This document shows, in pieces, positions 14,637-27,100 of a DNA stretch of 64,000 nt; position 1 is the first letter of the stretch; every line of letters starts with the position of its first letter. The translations under genes and the position numbers were made by a program. This DNA is from Anastatus disparis (taxonomy: Eukaryota > Arthropoda > Insecta > Hymenoptera > Eupelmidae). Under the pieces are notes generated by a model. It saw nothing but the letters and a program-made list of their open reading frames with translations, made no database searches and was not told where the DNA came from. The stretch lies in assembly GCA_017163975.1 (NCBI GenBank), contig JAFFSR010000239.1, positions 3,100,001 to 3,164,000 of the forward strand. The letters are read 5' to 3'.

Positions 14637-17600
14637 CTATTTTGTCGCGTCTAAAGCTAGTATTTTCGTGATCCAAGGTAAAAAACTGCTTATTTTCGTA
14701 TATATTCCTGGATACCTCGAGACGTTGCATCCTTCGCTCGATGCTAGTATGCCAACCAAAATATCGTCGTTGGCTAATGGTGCGCCAATATCGCCCTGAA
14801 AAAGAAAAAAATATAGAATGAGAAAAATATTGAAAAATATCCTTGAAAATTGGATGCTTATAATTTAAGGAGGTTTATACGTTCTCTAGTGTTGTATTTT
14901 TATAAGGAAGCTAAGATTAAGTATCAATTTATCGATTATATTATTGGAAAATATCAAAATATAATAAAATATGTAAAGCATACTTGTATCATAAAATTAA
15001 TGATCAAATATTCTTAATATAAAATCACAATGTTTAGGAAATAATGCATAAAGTAGTTTGATAATTCCTATAAAAAATTGTAAAACCAAGCTTTTTGTGG
15101 TTGAACAATAATTTTTATGATCATGTTAAAACTAATTTTCTTCATAAAAGTTCACGTTAAAAACACTTAACTTTAAAACCTTAATACTTTAAAAATGGTA
15201 AAGTAGAAACTTATAAAATTTTCATACCTTTAATAATTTTTATATTAAAAAAAAATTTTAATTCTTTTCACTAAACCGTTATACATAGCACATATCGCTT
15301 GTAAAAAAAAAAATTAAAAAAAAACTGCACCGTCTATATTTCCTTCTGAGTAGAGAGCAAACTTGGCATTTGATCCCCTTGAGAAATTTAAATTTTCATA
15401 ACTCCAGTGTGGTGTGCCTTGAGTACATATAGCACCTTCTAAATTATCTCTAAACTGACAAGTTGAATCTCGGTGTAAAAGAAGCCTTATATATAGGAAT
15501 AAAGAAGCTATTTCTAAAGAATACCTTGCTAAAAATTCTTCTAGTCGCTTAAAAAAAAAAAACGAAAAAAAACATAGAACTATATGAACGGTTACTATTT
15601 TCATTTTATATACCTAACCTCACTTTTATTGCTAGCGAATACTTTTTTTACTTCTTTTCTCTCGTTCTCTCTATTGCCTAAGATAAATGAGGTATATATC
15701 GTGTATACATAGTATAGGTGTATAGATATGTAGTAAAAAGACGTCGCCCCCCGGCCCTCCTTCCTCAGCCTCGTTTGCCACCCCTCACCACCACCAGCGC
15801 CACCAGCACCCTCTTGTTCAGACTCACCTGGCACGTCTCTTTGGCATTAGGATAGGTATAGCCAGCACATAGCATTTTTCCCGAGACTGCTTTATAGCTC
15901 GGCATCGAGCGGATGCACGTGCGTTGATTTACGAGCGGTGCTCCCGTCACGCTCAGCTGCGATTCGAAGCCACCGCGATCCTTTATTCCATATATGTTTT
16001 GTGTGTATATGTGCACGGTGGACAGTATATCCATGTATATGTCATTGTTGTTCGTTGGACAAAAAATATAAAAAATAAAAATTAAAGAAAAAGAACAAAA
16101 AAGAGCTAACATCAAATAAAAAAGCAAAACAAATGAAAAATAACAAAATAGGACGTACAAAAAGCCTGTTTATGACTACGTCTCGCTTCTCTTTGATACT
16201 ATCTGCTCTAGTAGTAGCCTCTTCTCTTTCTCTCAACTTTTTTTTTCATTTATTTTTTATTATACTGTATATCGTTATGCATTCGCGAATTTCTTTTTAT
16301 TTTTCATTTATTCCTGTTTGTTTTCCGGCCTTTTTTTCTTCTTTTTTTGTATACTTTATTTACTCGCGCAAAAAGAAAAGAAAAAGAGAAGAGCTTTTTA
16401 TTTATCGACTGAAGCTTGATACTCTATGATGTGGTTTTACCTGGAGTTTTTTCCAGCCACTGACGACTAGTACACTGCCATCCTTTAGATGATAATTTTC
16501 TGAACTAGGCAAAAATATTGAACGCAGAGGTGGTCCATACGAGGCCGACGACAAGTTGACTATTCCAACGACCGCTGGTTGTTTTATCTGTTTTAGAGAA
16601 TATGAGAGTTGAATTTTATAACTTTTTTTTTATTATATGAATGTTATTTTTTTCTTCTTTTATCGAAATATTCATATAAAAATAAATTGAATCAGCCGAA
16701 TGGAGGTTGGATAATTTGTGCCCGTTTTAAAGTCATACGTTATGCATTTTTGACAGGAATATCGCTATATGTTATCGTTGGCAAACTTTATAATTTTCAG
16801 ACACCAAATTATAAACGTTTATTTTTCTAAATATCAGTGACTTGCATTTAAAAATAAAATAACAAAAATAGATATGATAAGTTTTATAATTGAAAAAAAT
16901 TTTTCTAATTACCTTCAATAAAGCAATATTATTGGTGTGAAGTATTTTATCGAAAGTTTGATGAACGATAATTTTTGTAACATTTAATTTCCTAGCACTG
17001 TCAGATAAATTTTCCAAATTTTCGCTACCAACGAGCACGCTGATTTTCGGCACACTGGAGCTAGAAAAAACAAAATTAAAAAAAAAACTTATTACGCTCA
17101 TCGGGAAAAAATGCAATCTAGAAAAATACCAATTTTACGTATTTCACGTTGCGTATGTGTGTAGGCAACAAATGCGCAATTCAATAATGGTTATAAAATT
17201 GGTTTGTTCTCGAGCGACTAGAATGCAAAAAAAAATGTTCTCCATAACTGGATACAATAAAGTAGCGAAAGAGTATATGGCTTGCACTACTTATCGACAG
17301 TTGCTGGAAAGGGGAGAGACACTATCTTTTTTTTTTTTTGGAAAAATAATAAAATAGAGAGAGGTAGAGAACAGATAGAAAAAATATATATTGAGAAGAA
17401 TACGTACTCATAAACACAGGAGGCAGCGGTTATTACCCAAGTATCGTGGACTAGTGCACCACTACACACGTGCTGCCCAGATCGTCGCACTGACACCTAA
17501 AACATACATAGTACATACATATATTCATGTGTGTATATACGTGTATATACGCATATATATACGTACAATAGAAATGAGAGAAAGAAACTAGAAATTCGAT

Positions 17601-19388
17601 TTCCTCCAAATTAAATCCGGACTAGAAATAACGAGGAGATCGTGTCTTGCTACTATTTTTTTTTTATTTTTATTTTACTGGGTCAAAAAACGTTGAATAT
17701 AACCCCTTCTCTGTACTATTTCTATACTGTTAGCTTGAATACAATAGCAACTTTCTGATCAACGAGCAGCGAACAAAATCAGAACGCGAGAAAACTAAGC
17801 CTTTTTATTTTTTTTTTAACTTTTTTACTTATATTTTCCTAGTTTTGCCGATATTTCGACAATACTTTGATAAGGTCACTATATATATATATTTTTTTTG
17901 AGGGTGTATCTATTTTTTATTCTTTTTGTCAAGGTTTAATAAAGCTAGATAAAGAAAGATTTTCATATAGTTTTAATAAGTGGTGAAAAAAAATAGAATA
18001 TAAAATAAAAGAGAAACTGAGATTTCATAAAATTCATTTTAAATTCCCCTTAACAGGATATAGTCCAAGAATTCTGACACAACTCTGTTTTACATTATAC
18101 TTTGTTCAGTTCAGTTTTCCAATATTCTTCAAGCGATGAAAGAGAAAGAGAAAAAAAGAGAGAGAAAGAGAGTCTTGCGAAACTGAGATAATATTGAAAA
18201 TTTACAAAAAAGAAAAATAAAAAAAAAAAGAAGAAACGTCAATGGTATTGTACTAAATAATGCTATTCAGGAAGTATGGTAAACTTTATAAACAGACTAT
18301 AGACGTTGAATTTTCTTTTTTTGTATTTCACCTCGTTCTTTTATTAATATTTTTAAATTAACATTTATGGAGCTTCTTCCATTGAAAACAATGAAAGTTC
18401 AAAATAAAAATTTCATTATCAATATTCAAACAGCTGTGAAAAGTTTAAATCTTTAAAATCCAGGTATCTTTTACCATTGTTACACAAAATACATTTATTA
18501 CTAAGCGAATCGAATAAACTGTAATTAAAAGGGATTCTTTTTTTTAAATTGCGAGAAAATCTTTCATTCTATTAATTAGATAAAGATAATTACGTGTCAC
18601 TTATAAATTTTAATAACAATTAACTATATCATTTCCAGTATTAAAATTAATTATTTTGTGAACAATCCAAAAAAAAAAGAAATAAAGAAATTTTAACTAC
18701 ATGTATATCGGTAAACTATTTTCACACTCTTTTAAGTATGACACTTGAGTTATTAAAATCCAGTTATTAAAAAAGTTTTTAGAAAATTTTTTCGAAACAG
18801 TAATATACCGCTGCAAGTACAGAGTTTGTACATACTCAAAAAAGTTTATCACACTAATTTTTACTTGAATGGATATTATCTGGTGTATGCAGATGAAAAA
18901 TAATAAAAAAAGCAAGTTTACCCAGAGATCGTATATTAGTTTCAATATTCGCTTGCAAACTTTAAACTTTTATAAATTTTCAATTAAGAATTTTTCAATT
19001 TTTTTGTTGTTTACAATTCAATTTTGTATTATTATTTTTTAAAATAGAATGTAATTTTGAGTTGAGCACATAAGTTTTTAACTTTATAAAAAAAGTTAAT
19101 ATAAATTAATAACGTTTTGTGATTTGTGTAAAGATTTTTCGAAAAAAAAGTTTGAAGATACGAAAAGTTGTACTTACATGATACGGAAAGTTCGTAATAT
19201 CAACATGTTTGCCTAAAATTTTTCCATTCTGACCTAAGGCTAAGGATAGAAAACAAGTTTAAATTTGAAAGATCTGTTATGATGAAAAAAGGGTCTTTGA
19301 ATTTCAATTATTTGAAAAAAAAACGGAAAACTTTTAACTCACTTTCGCACCAAAGAATACAAAAGACAACGAATATGAGCTTGGACAT
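14637..19388 (-). CDS. non-catalytic serine protease homologue (S1A fold, all three triad residues replaced)
   Basis: Seven exons on the - strand: 19388-19343, 19239-19178, 17496-17408, 17060-16913, 16587-16441, 15980-15828, 14795-14637. All have GT-AG borders and compatible phases and encode 267 residues. A signal peptide (MSKLIFVVFCILWC...) is followed by a very short N-terminus and KILGK in place of the usual R-IVGG. Triad positions: TAASC has Ser62 for His, TNNIALL has Asn110 for Asp, and GDIGAP has Ile218 for Ser. The specificity position six residues before the lost serine is Glu212. Six cysteines (47/63, 186/202, 214/238) that pair in trypsins are kept, so the fold should be intact. 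Four N-glycosylation sequons are visible (83, 92, 126, 239). There is no clip domain. Serine protease homologues act in insects as cofactors of prophenoloxidase activation, as binding proteins or as secreted gland/venom components; the role here is unknown. The unbroken frame and good splice sites argue against a pseudogene. Intron positions match the trypsin at 5785-8558 except for one extra intron. Confidence 0.9.
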
Positions 19389-19425
19389 GTTGACGATCTT
19401 GAAAAGAAAACTTTTCTGACTTTGC

Positions 19426-19431
19426 TTTATA
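19426..19431 (-). promoter_or_regulatory. TATA box of the protease homologue gene
   Basis: TATAAA read on the - strand, 38-43 bp upstream of the ATG at 19388, within an A/T-rich leader. Spacing suits a transcription start at about 19400. Confidence 0.4.
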
Positions 19432-20502
19432 CGATTTTTCTTTTAGTTTTTTATTTTTAAGAAATAAGATAAAAAACAACGAATACCATCCTATCGAATT
19501 GAAAGCGTCTTGACAACTTCTTGAAAACTAGATAAAGAATAACGACAAATGATAGTTTTTTGGGATAAAAAAATGATAACGTCTCCTTTACACGGAAACA
19601 TCTTTCCCTTTTTTTCTACTTAGCCGGATTATCTTTCTCTCGTCGTTTACTTGTCGCTTATGTTGATTCATCATGTTTTCCAAGCTGTTATAATACTGAA
19701 TTCTTGAAATTTTATTTTCAAATTGAAAATAATTTTTTTTTTTAATTTTTATCGATTATTTTTTTCTTTATTGTTATGGAATATTAAAATAGACAAAATC
19801 TTTTTTTCTTGTTTACGAATATTTATCCAAGCTTGTCTTTTCATTCTAGTATCCTTTAGTTTAAGTTAAAAGTTTCTTTAAGTGGCAAACTCTTGCAGAA
19901 GCTATCTTAAAAAGCTTTGGTGCCAGTCAAGTACCTTCTTTGATGTTTCGTTACTTTTTTTCGTTTTTTTTTCTTCCACTTTAACTAGTTGACAAAGAAT
20001 GACGGGAAATAAATATGAAAATTATTAGTTTCATAGAAATTTTTAGACATTTAAAATTATTTAAAAAAAGTACTTATCATAGAATGTGTTAAAAATTGTG
20101 TATATAAATGGATAATTAAATTTTATTAAAAAGTTATAATGAACCTCTGATGGTAATATTAAATCTTTTTTCAAAGAATAGCGTTTTGTATTCAAGATAC
20201 TTTTCCCTTGGAAAATTTCTCGATAAGTGCTCTTTTCCTTATAGTTCTTCTATACAGCTTGTACTTTACAAGCTGCAAATTATTTTAGGTCATTCGAGTT
20301 TGCTAATACTGGAATGGCCTTTTATATGCACCTTTTAAACTGCTCAATTATTTCAATGTGTCAATGAAAAACTTTTCTCGGAGGGCCAAGAGGTTTAAAA
20401 TCTTTATTTGATGGAAAGTTTTGAGTGTAAGCGATTAGATAAATGTATAAGTTCGATTGGTTTTTATGTATCGAATAACAATTTTCAGTCGTTAGATTAG
20501 TT

Positions 20503-20542
20503 TTTCGTACACACTAACCATTAATTGTTAGTGTATACGAAA
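20503..20542. repeat. short inverted repeat (hairpin)
   Basis: Arms TTTCGTACACACTAAC and GTTAGTGTATACGAAA pair with a single mismatch around an 8-nt loop. Isolated in AT-rich DNA. Purpose unknown. Confidence 0.6.
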
Positions 20543-21066
20543 TTTTAGTGTAATACAAGTTTATTTGTTATAAAACAAACCATATTTTTACACCTTTTCT
20601 TGATTTTCATTTGAAAACATTTAACATTACTTTATTAAACATGAATTCTTGTCGCATGAGTAAATATTAACTGATGATTAAATAATATGTGAAATTACAT
20701 TACAATACAATATTTGAAATTCATGTTAATGACAATTCCATAAAATATGAGAAAAATAAAACTAAAATAGTTAAAGCACTTATACTTAAAAACAATTATA
20801 TTATTTCATTGAAAAAGAAGTATTTAAAATGAGGTTATTAAAATTAGTTTTTAGTGTTTTGTCTGTTATATCAATTTGAAATTTTTTTTGGTGCCGCTTA
20901 AATTTTATTATTCGATTGAAATTGTAAAATTTCATTTATTTTAAATTAAATTTAAAAACACCTGATATCTTAGTAGTTACTATGAAAAAATCTCTACTAT
21001 AGAATCAATTAATTTTTTATTAAATCATTTAATTTACTTACTTTATGGCGTTCAATCCAAATAGTA

Positions 21067-22250
21067 TATTACGTTCCGAGGCACGGAATAGGCTCATTCC
21101 ATGCGCGTGTTGGTTTGCTTCGCGAGGCGAAGCCGAGCGAAGCAAAACACGCGCATATGATGAGCCTGTTTCGTGCCGAGGAACGTATACGATTTTCCTT
21201 CATGCCCGGCCGGAACTTTGCCACCCCAAAAAGTGATAAAACTCCATTTTTAATAAAAAAAAATTCGTCAAAAGCGAAGAGTCATCTGTTGCGTTATTTC
21301 GTTGTAGCGCGCATGCGCAAGCAATTACAGTATACAGTTGAGTTCGGTAGAGAAAGAGAGAGAGAAAAAACCGAACATAGCAGCACACATAGCAGTTAAC
21401 ATAAGATACACAATAAATATATAAATGATAATTCAAATTTAAAAAACGTGAGAAATAATGAAATGTGTTTATAATACTTTTATATTACTATATTTTGTGT
21501 ATGAAAACCTTTTAAAGAGCAAAAGAAAAAATTGTGAGTTAAAACAATTGTGTATGTTAGTAAAGATATAGTTCATTTTAATAAATATAAATGTATTAAT
21601 ATCAAGTGCACAAAAACAAAACGTGTAAAGCAAAACGTAAAAAAACTAAATTTAATTATTTTCTTTGTACAAAAACAATCATGAAGTGTTTAAAAGATTG
21701 TGGAATTAAAAGAAACGTGTATGAAAAAGAATATCTATTTTAAACGAAAGTTATAATTCGTTATAATTTAAACTATTATATGTATATTAGTGTATTAATA
21801 TCGAGTGTGTTTGTTTATTTAATAACTACAAGTATGATGTATGCATTTATCTATTTAATGCTGAGGTTAGACATTCGCGTATATATAGATATAGTTTAAG
21901 TATACAGCAGACAGCGAAGCGACCGAGAAGACGTACAGTTCGTAGCTGCGCGGTGCGTTCTGCGCACGTATGTAACAGAATAACACGAATGTATTCGGCC
22001 GGTTCCCTGCCGCATGAGGAGCACTTTTAGGCAAAGTTTCGGCACGGGTATGAAGGAATAGTACATTACGTTCCGTGGACAGATAGGCTTTTTTTACGAA
22101 ACGAGAAGATTACAAGCCGAGCCGAAGGCGAGGTTTGTAACGAGTTTCGTTAAAAAGCCTTTTTGTCCAAGTAACGTAATGAATTTTACGTTCTGAGAGC
22201 CGAAAATGAGGAAAGAAGTTGCGATTTTGAGGTTAGAAGAACGTAAAATG
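21067..22250. mobile_element. CpG-rich palindromic element with hairpin ends
   Basis: Two long imperfect hairpins mark the ends: 21066-21190 (centre GCTTCGCGAGGCGAAGC) and 22064-22181 (centre near GAGCCGAAGGCGAGG). Both start with a TTACGTT word and contain an AGGCT word. The stretch just inside the left hairpin (TTCCTTCATGCCCG, then GGAACTTTGCC, then AAAAGTG) is repeated inverted just outside the start of the right hairpin, so the whole looks like one element with compound inverted ends. A third, smaller hairpin with TTTTACGTTCT arms follows at 22184-22249. The interior is AT-rich but includes a CGCGCATGCGCA palindrome at 21308-21319 and a GC-rich stretch at 21900-22020. No protein is encoded. 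The element type is unknown. Confidence 0.55.
21308..21319. promoter_or_regulatory. NRF-1/Ewg-type palindromic site
   Basis: CGCGCATGCGCA fits the YGCGCAYGCGCR consensus bound by NRF-1 and its insect homologue Erect wing. It lies inside the CpG-rich palindromic element. Whether it works as a promoter element is not shown. Confidence 0.35.
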
Positions 22251-22263
22251 TTTTTTTATTTAT

Positions 22264-22294
22264 TTCAGTATGAAAAATTTTTTCATACTGAATT
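22264..22294. repeat. perfect short hairpin next to the palindromic element
   Basis: Arms TTCAGTATGAAAAA and TTTTTCATACTGAA are directly apposed. It lies just right of the TTTTACGTTCT hairpin, so it may belong to the same structured region. Confidence 0.55.
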
Positions 22295-23040
22295 AGAATT
22301 TTTTTTAATTATGTGAAGACCTTTAAACTTTCATGCTTGTTAATATTTACAATTTGAGATTTTTTGTTTGTGAAATAAACAAAATCTCTAGGTGCATCGC
22401 GTTTTTCCACTAGCATCGTATTTAACACGTTGAAAATAGAACCTCACGATTGTTTATGTATATTTTTTTATTAAAAATTAATACGTAAAAATTAATATAA
22501 GATTTGCTATATATTCAAAGAATAATTTTTAAAGAAAATGATAAATTTCAATAAAATCTACAATAAAATTGTAATTGTTAATCAAATAAAATAAAATTGA
22601 AATCTAAAACATTCTAAAAACTGTAAGATAAGGCTTCTTGCACAATTACGTTTTTACTTTTATTATTATAGAACGAAATCTCTAATTATTATGTTTTATC
22701 AATCAATAAAAGTTTTTTGAGGATGACAAAAAAAATTAGGTATTTTTACTTGATATTAATTATAAACTTAAATGAATATTTATTTAATACAACAACCTCA
22801 TTACTCAAGATTGTAATTTATGAAAATAAGAGAATTTTATTACGAGAATTTTTACTGAAAAGATAGAATAATAATTATAAATATTTTTTAAAATATAAAT
22901 TAAATAAATATTTATTTTATATACAGTGCAAAAATAAACTATTTAACATTACAAAATTTTAAAGTAAAAAGAATGTGCTGTAACGCTTCACAAACTTGCT
23001 GTTATAGGAGCGCTACTGCGCTCTTCCATAGCACCCGAGC
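22295..23040. other. AT-rich intergenic sequence
   Basis: No gene, RNA or clear repeat seen. Strongly A/T-rich throughout. Confidence 0.5.
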
Positions 23041-23235
23041 AGGTCTGTGGCTCAGTCGGTAGAGCGTTGGGTTCATAATCTCGAGGTTTCGAGTTCGAAT
23101 CCCGCTCTCGGCTGAATCATGCAAGCACCACTGTACGTTACATGTGCTTTGTTTTCACAAACACACTCTAGAGCTCCGTCGCTGATTAGCATCGCAAAAA
23201 TAGCATAGCATAAATATAGCGACGAAAAAAATCAA
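23041..23235 (+). repeat. tRNA-Met-derived SINE, copy 2 (most complete)
   Basis: The head (23042-23113) has perfect internal RNA polymerase III boxes: A box TGGCTCAGTCGG at 23048-23059 and B box GTTCGAATC at 23093-23101. The anticodon loop is TTCATAA (CAT). Anticodon and T stems contain mismatches and the sequence runs on into a tRNA-unrelated body (AAGCACCACTG, CACAAACACAC, CCGTCGCTGATTAGCATCG) shared with the copies at 5390-5585 and 6648-6770. It is therefore a SINE and not a working tRNA gene. Confidence 0.85.
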
Positions 23236-24049
23236 CTTTAACAAATCAATTCAATGCACTGCAACGCCGATGCACTGCACTCTTCTTCCAAATGTTGAGA
23301 GTCTGTATGATCACAATCACATAGGTAGAATTAATCAGTACATATTACGGGGTATTTTCCTCTTCACATGCATAATTTTTTATTTTTATGAATCCGTATG
23401 TGTATTTCAATTATTCCTTTATCCAATGCAATTTTTTTATTATTAAAATTATAATATTTCGTATATATTACTATGCTTCGCCAAAGCCTTTCGTCATATT
23501 ACTGTTCTCTTAATTACTGTGTCCTGTCCACAAGTCTGTGGTTCGAAATACTGATTCTTTTTCGATATTTTGATTCTTTTAGAATTTCTGTTGATTTCAG
23601 AAAGTGAAAAAATAATAATTTTATTGTTGAACTTTTTATTTTTCAGTTTAGTATAATTTATTAAAGTACTAAAATTTTTAATATCAAAATCAGATCAATC
23701 TATTTTATTTTTTATTTTTATAATATCACTTTATAGGATATATTAAAAAATTTTGAAACACATTTAATTGAATAAAATTCTCATTCATGGTTAATAATCG
23801 TTATCCAAATGGAACATCTTTATAAGCGAAATTATGACTATTTTTTTCTTTGTAAATTGCAGTATACAATAATTTCTTAAAATGAAATTAATATCTTAAT
23901 GGAATAATATAAGTTTTGACTAACTCTATTTTTAAATCTTTACATTTTTATAACAACAATCATGTTCTCTTTTATAATTAATTTATTATTAAAAATAACA
24001 AATTTAAAACTTTTGCGTTAACTACGAGTCAGATTTTTTATTCGGACCA

Positions 24050-24110
24050 ATCGAAATAGCCTTATCACGATGACAGATTTTCACCATCAATTTTCTCAGA
24101 GCAGATTATA
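24050..24110 (+). repeat. dispersed repeat fragment, copy 2
   Basis: See 14130-14190. The same word order (ACCAATCG, CTTATC, GATGACA, CCATCAATTTTC) lies in otherwise unrelated surroundings. Confidence 0.45.
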
Positions 24111-27100
24111 GAATGCAATTTATTCTGTAAGTTTAGATTGTATACTTAAGGTATTAATTTTGTTATTCTCTATTTTTATTCTTTAATATTTCAATATTCA
24201 TAAAATAATAAAACCTTTTATCATATTTCGCAGTTTCAAATCTTTTGAATATTTGAATACAAATTTATTTTTTTGATTTGAGAAATATTTCAGACAAATG
24301 CCAAACAGTTATTGTTTAATTTTATTATGCTTTTTTAAATTTTGACTCTGAAATAATTCAAACTATTTTAACAAAATTAAAAAAAATTTGTTAATCTGTT
24401 AATTACTTTTCACTGATAAATGTAGGTCAAGCCAAGCGAAGAACATAAATTTTTAATAGCTAATCGCATTTGCTTTAATTTCAATGCATTGGATTTTTTT
24501 TATTTCTCTTTTTTTTTATCAAATCCAAAAACACTAATGAGTTATCCGGAAAACCGATAGTATAGAAAGATATGTAAATATCGATTAGCTCGTTATCAGT
24601 AAGCAAGAAAGCCAATAACGAGACACAGCAGCGACTAATGCCTACTGCCCTGAATATATATGTATATGTAATTAGAAATGTCTAACTATATACGTAAATA
24701 GGAAATGCTCATAGGAATCGTGTATGTATTCTGCATAATTATTGAGTACAATAAGGTATCATTGAGAAAAAAAACATATTTGAATACTTAATTGAATATG
24801 TTTATATAATGCTTTGTGCATCAATGACCGATATTTTATTGAATAAAAAATTACATTATTCTTTTTCATTGAAATTTCCACTATAGGATTATTTGATTAA
24901 AATAGTTTGGCGAATTGACAAAAAAAAACCTAGAGAAAAAAAAAATTATTTCTCCTTCCCCCCTCCCCCCATCTTATTTTAAATGAAGTTTGCGGCTCAA
25001 AGTTTAGCCAAGGCATCGTAATGGCGCGCGTTTTAGGTAAAAGGGACGTGGAGTTCGTAAAGGAACTTAAACGAGTTTCGTGAATGTATAGCTTTAGTGC
25101 TTTCAGGAATGTTTAATCGATAGCATCGCTTAATTAGCAATTAAATTATATTGAGCTTTTTTTTAACTCCCTCTATCCTTTTTATCTATTTTTTGTATAT
25201 TTGACTTGTAATCGTGACTTTGATAAATTTTTCATCATAATGTTATCTGCCCAAGAGTTTTTCATTTCAATTAATTTGTTTCATTTGGTTAACTTGTTTT
25301 TCAGATTATAATCAAAATTCTTATTTTAACTTAATCATTTAATTTAATAATGAGATAATAATAATTTAATAATTTAATGATTTAATATGATAATTAAGAC
25401 GCGTAGTATTTATCGAATGTGAAAATGAAGGTTTTCTTAATTAAAAGAATTATTTTCAAAGTTATCACGTTTTCGAATTATTTATTTATGAAGTAAAATA
25501 AATAAATCTCAAATTCCAAACATTAAATTTCAAAGCCTGCATTGGGATGAAGCTGATTTACAAAATCGATTTACCAACTTATTTTCTCTATATGTTATGC
25601 AATAATTCTCTTTTAATACATTCCATTTTCATTTTCTAAAGCGACAATTTTTTTTCAAAATGAATTATTTATCTAATACCTTTTCTTTTTAAAAAAATAA
25701 AAAATTTGCCTTTTTTCACGTAAAACTAAGATTTATCGCTTTTATTTTTTAAGCCATCCGTGCATTTTTGAATTTTTAATACAAACTGTATAACACTTTG
25801 TATATAAATGAGCGACACGCAGGAAATGAAGTGTGAAAATAAATGTGAAATTCCTAGTGATTGGCGTAAAGCAAAGCAAAGCAAAAAAAAAAAAAAAAAT
25901 TCTTTCATTTCATTCCCCCCACCTCCCTATCCTATTGATAAAAGATAGTCCATGTATACATACAGGTTCTCTTCCATATAACGTTAAAGCTTGTATATAA
26001 AAGCCATGTAGACGACGACAGAGACTATATAGGTGTAAATGGGCTGTGTATGTATATATAGATAGGAAGGAAATGCTCTTTCTAATACTAGCTGTTCACT
26101 TGGGCTGACGAGAATGACGTACGACAGCTGTCTGCCGATTAACATATAAATCAAATCTTTGCTTTTGCTCTTCTCTCTTACGCGAGCGCGAGCATCCATG
26201 TGTCTTCTATCTCTTTCTCTCGTTTTCTCTCTCTCTTTCTAAGTGTAAGCTCCTGGTAGTAGCATTTCTACGGATACATCCATTTCTCCTATCTGTTTTC
26301 CTTCTATATGTGCGTGGATGTGTTAGTGTGGGTGTTCACATGCAGTAAAGCTAGTCTATTCCTTATATACCAAAAGCCTCATGCTCTTACTCTTGTACCA
26401 TTTCGCAGCTATGCTTCTTCATATTCTCGATGCGCTATCTTGCATATCAATGAGCCTTCTCTCTCTCTCTCTCTCTTTTGCCTATACTACTTGCTTGTCG
26501 CCCAAGATGGAGCTCACTAACAAAATTGTGAGTAAAGAGGGCTATGTGTGAGGGTTGAATAGGTTAGAATATCTGCATCTTTATATATATATATATATAA
26601 ACTCCCTCATTCCCCAGAAAGGTTAGCAAGAAATTTCTAATTACTATGTAAGCAATAGACTTGGCGTGCGCGTAGTGCTTTTAATCGGTTGCTGTTAGTG
26701 GGCTATGTGTATATGCGCTATGGGTGCATGTCAAATCGTTGCTCATATATACCCCTTACTCTCCCTCTCTCTCTACTTTCCTTTATATTCCTTGTAACAT
26801 ATCTGCTCTTAAGAGCTTATATGCACCAAGTATATAACGTTAGAAAAGATGGAGAGAAGAGAGGCTATAGGGGGATCATATAATAAACGTGACCGAAGAG
26901 AGAGAGAGAGAGGAACGTTCAACATTGCAGGAGGCAGGTAACACGAGGCCTTTTTATCACGGAATCCTTTAGCTTGATCTATGATCAAATGGGGGATTAG
27001 GATGGCGGCAAATTGCCGACGAAGGTTTAACGAGTTCACTTTCTATCTTCTACTCTCTTTTTTTTCTCTCTTTCTTAAGCATCAGATGTACTTTACTTCT

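Larger units (their letters stand above)
19389..21066. other. 5' flank of the protease homologue and AT-rich intergenic DNA
   Basis: On the - strand a TATAAA (complement of 19426-19431) lies about 30 bp before a plausible start near 19400, so the leader would be very short. Further right the sequence is AT-rich with a small hairpin at 20503-20542. No gene seen. Confidence 0.45.

Noticed and set aside
15314..15604. extra exon of the protease homologue
   Set aside because: It lies in the last intron, between CQ and GDIGAP, where S1A proteins have no insertion. Phases on both sides already match without it.
15765..16160. 131-codon single-frame protein
   Set aside because: Only 15828-15980 is coding; the remainder is intron read-through on both sides.
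23042..23113. tRNA-Met gene
   Set aside because: A and B boxes and a CAT anticodon loop are present, but the anticodon and T stems have mismatches and the same head is joined to a shared non-tRNA body in another copy (5390-5585). It is a SINE head.
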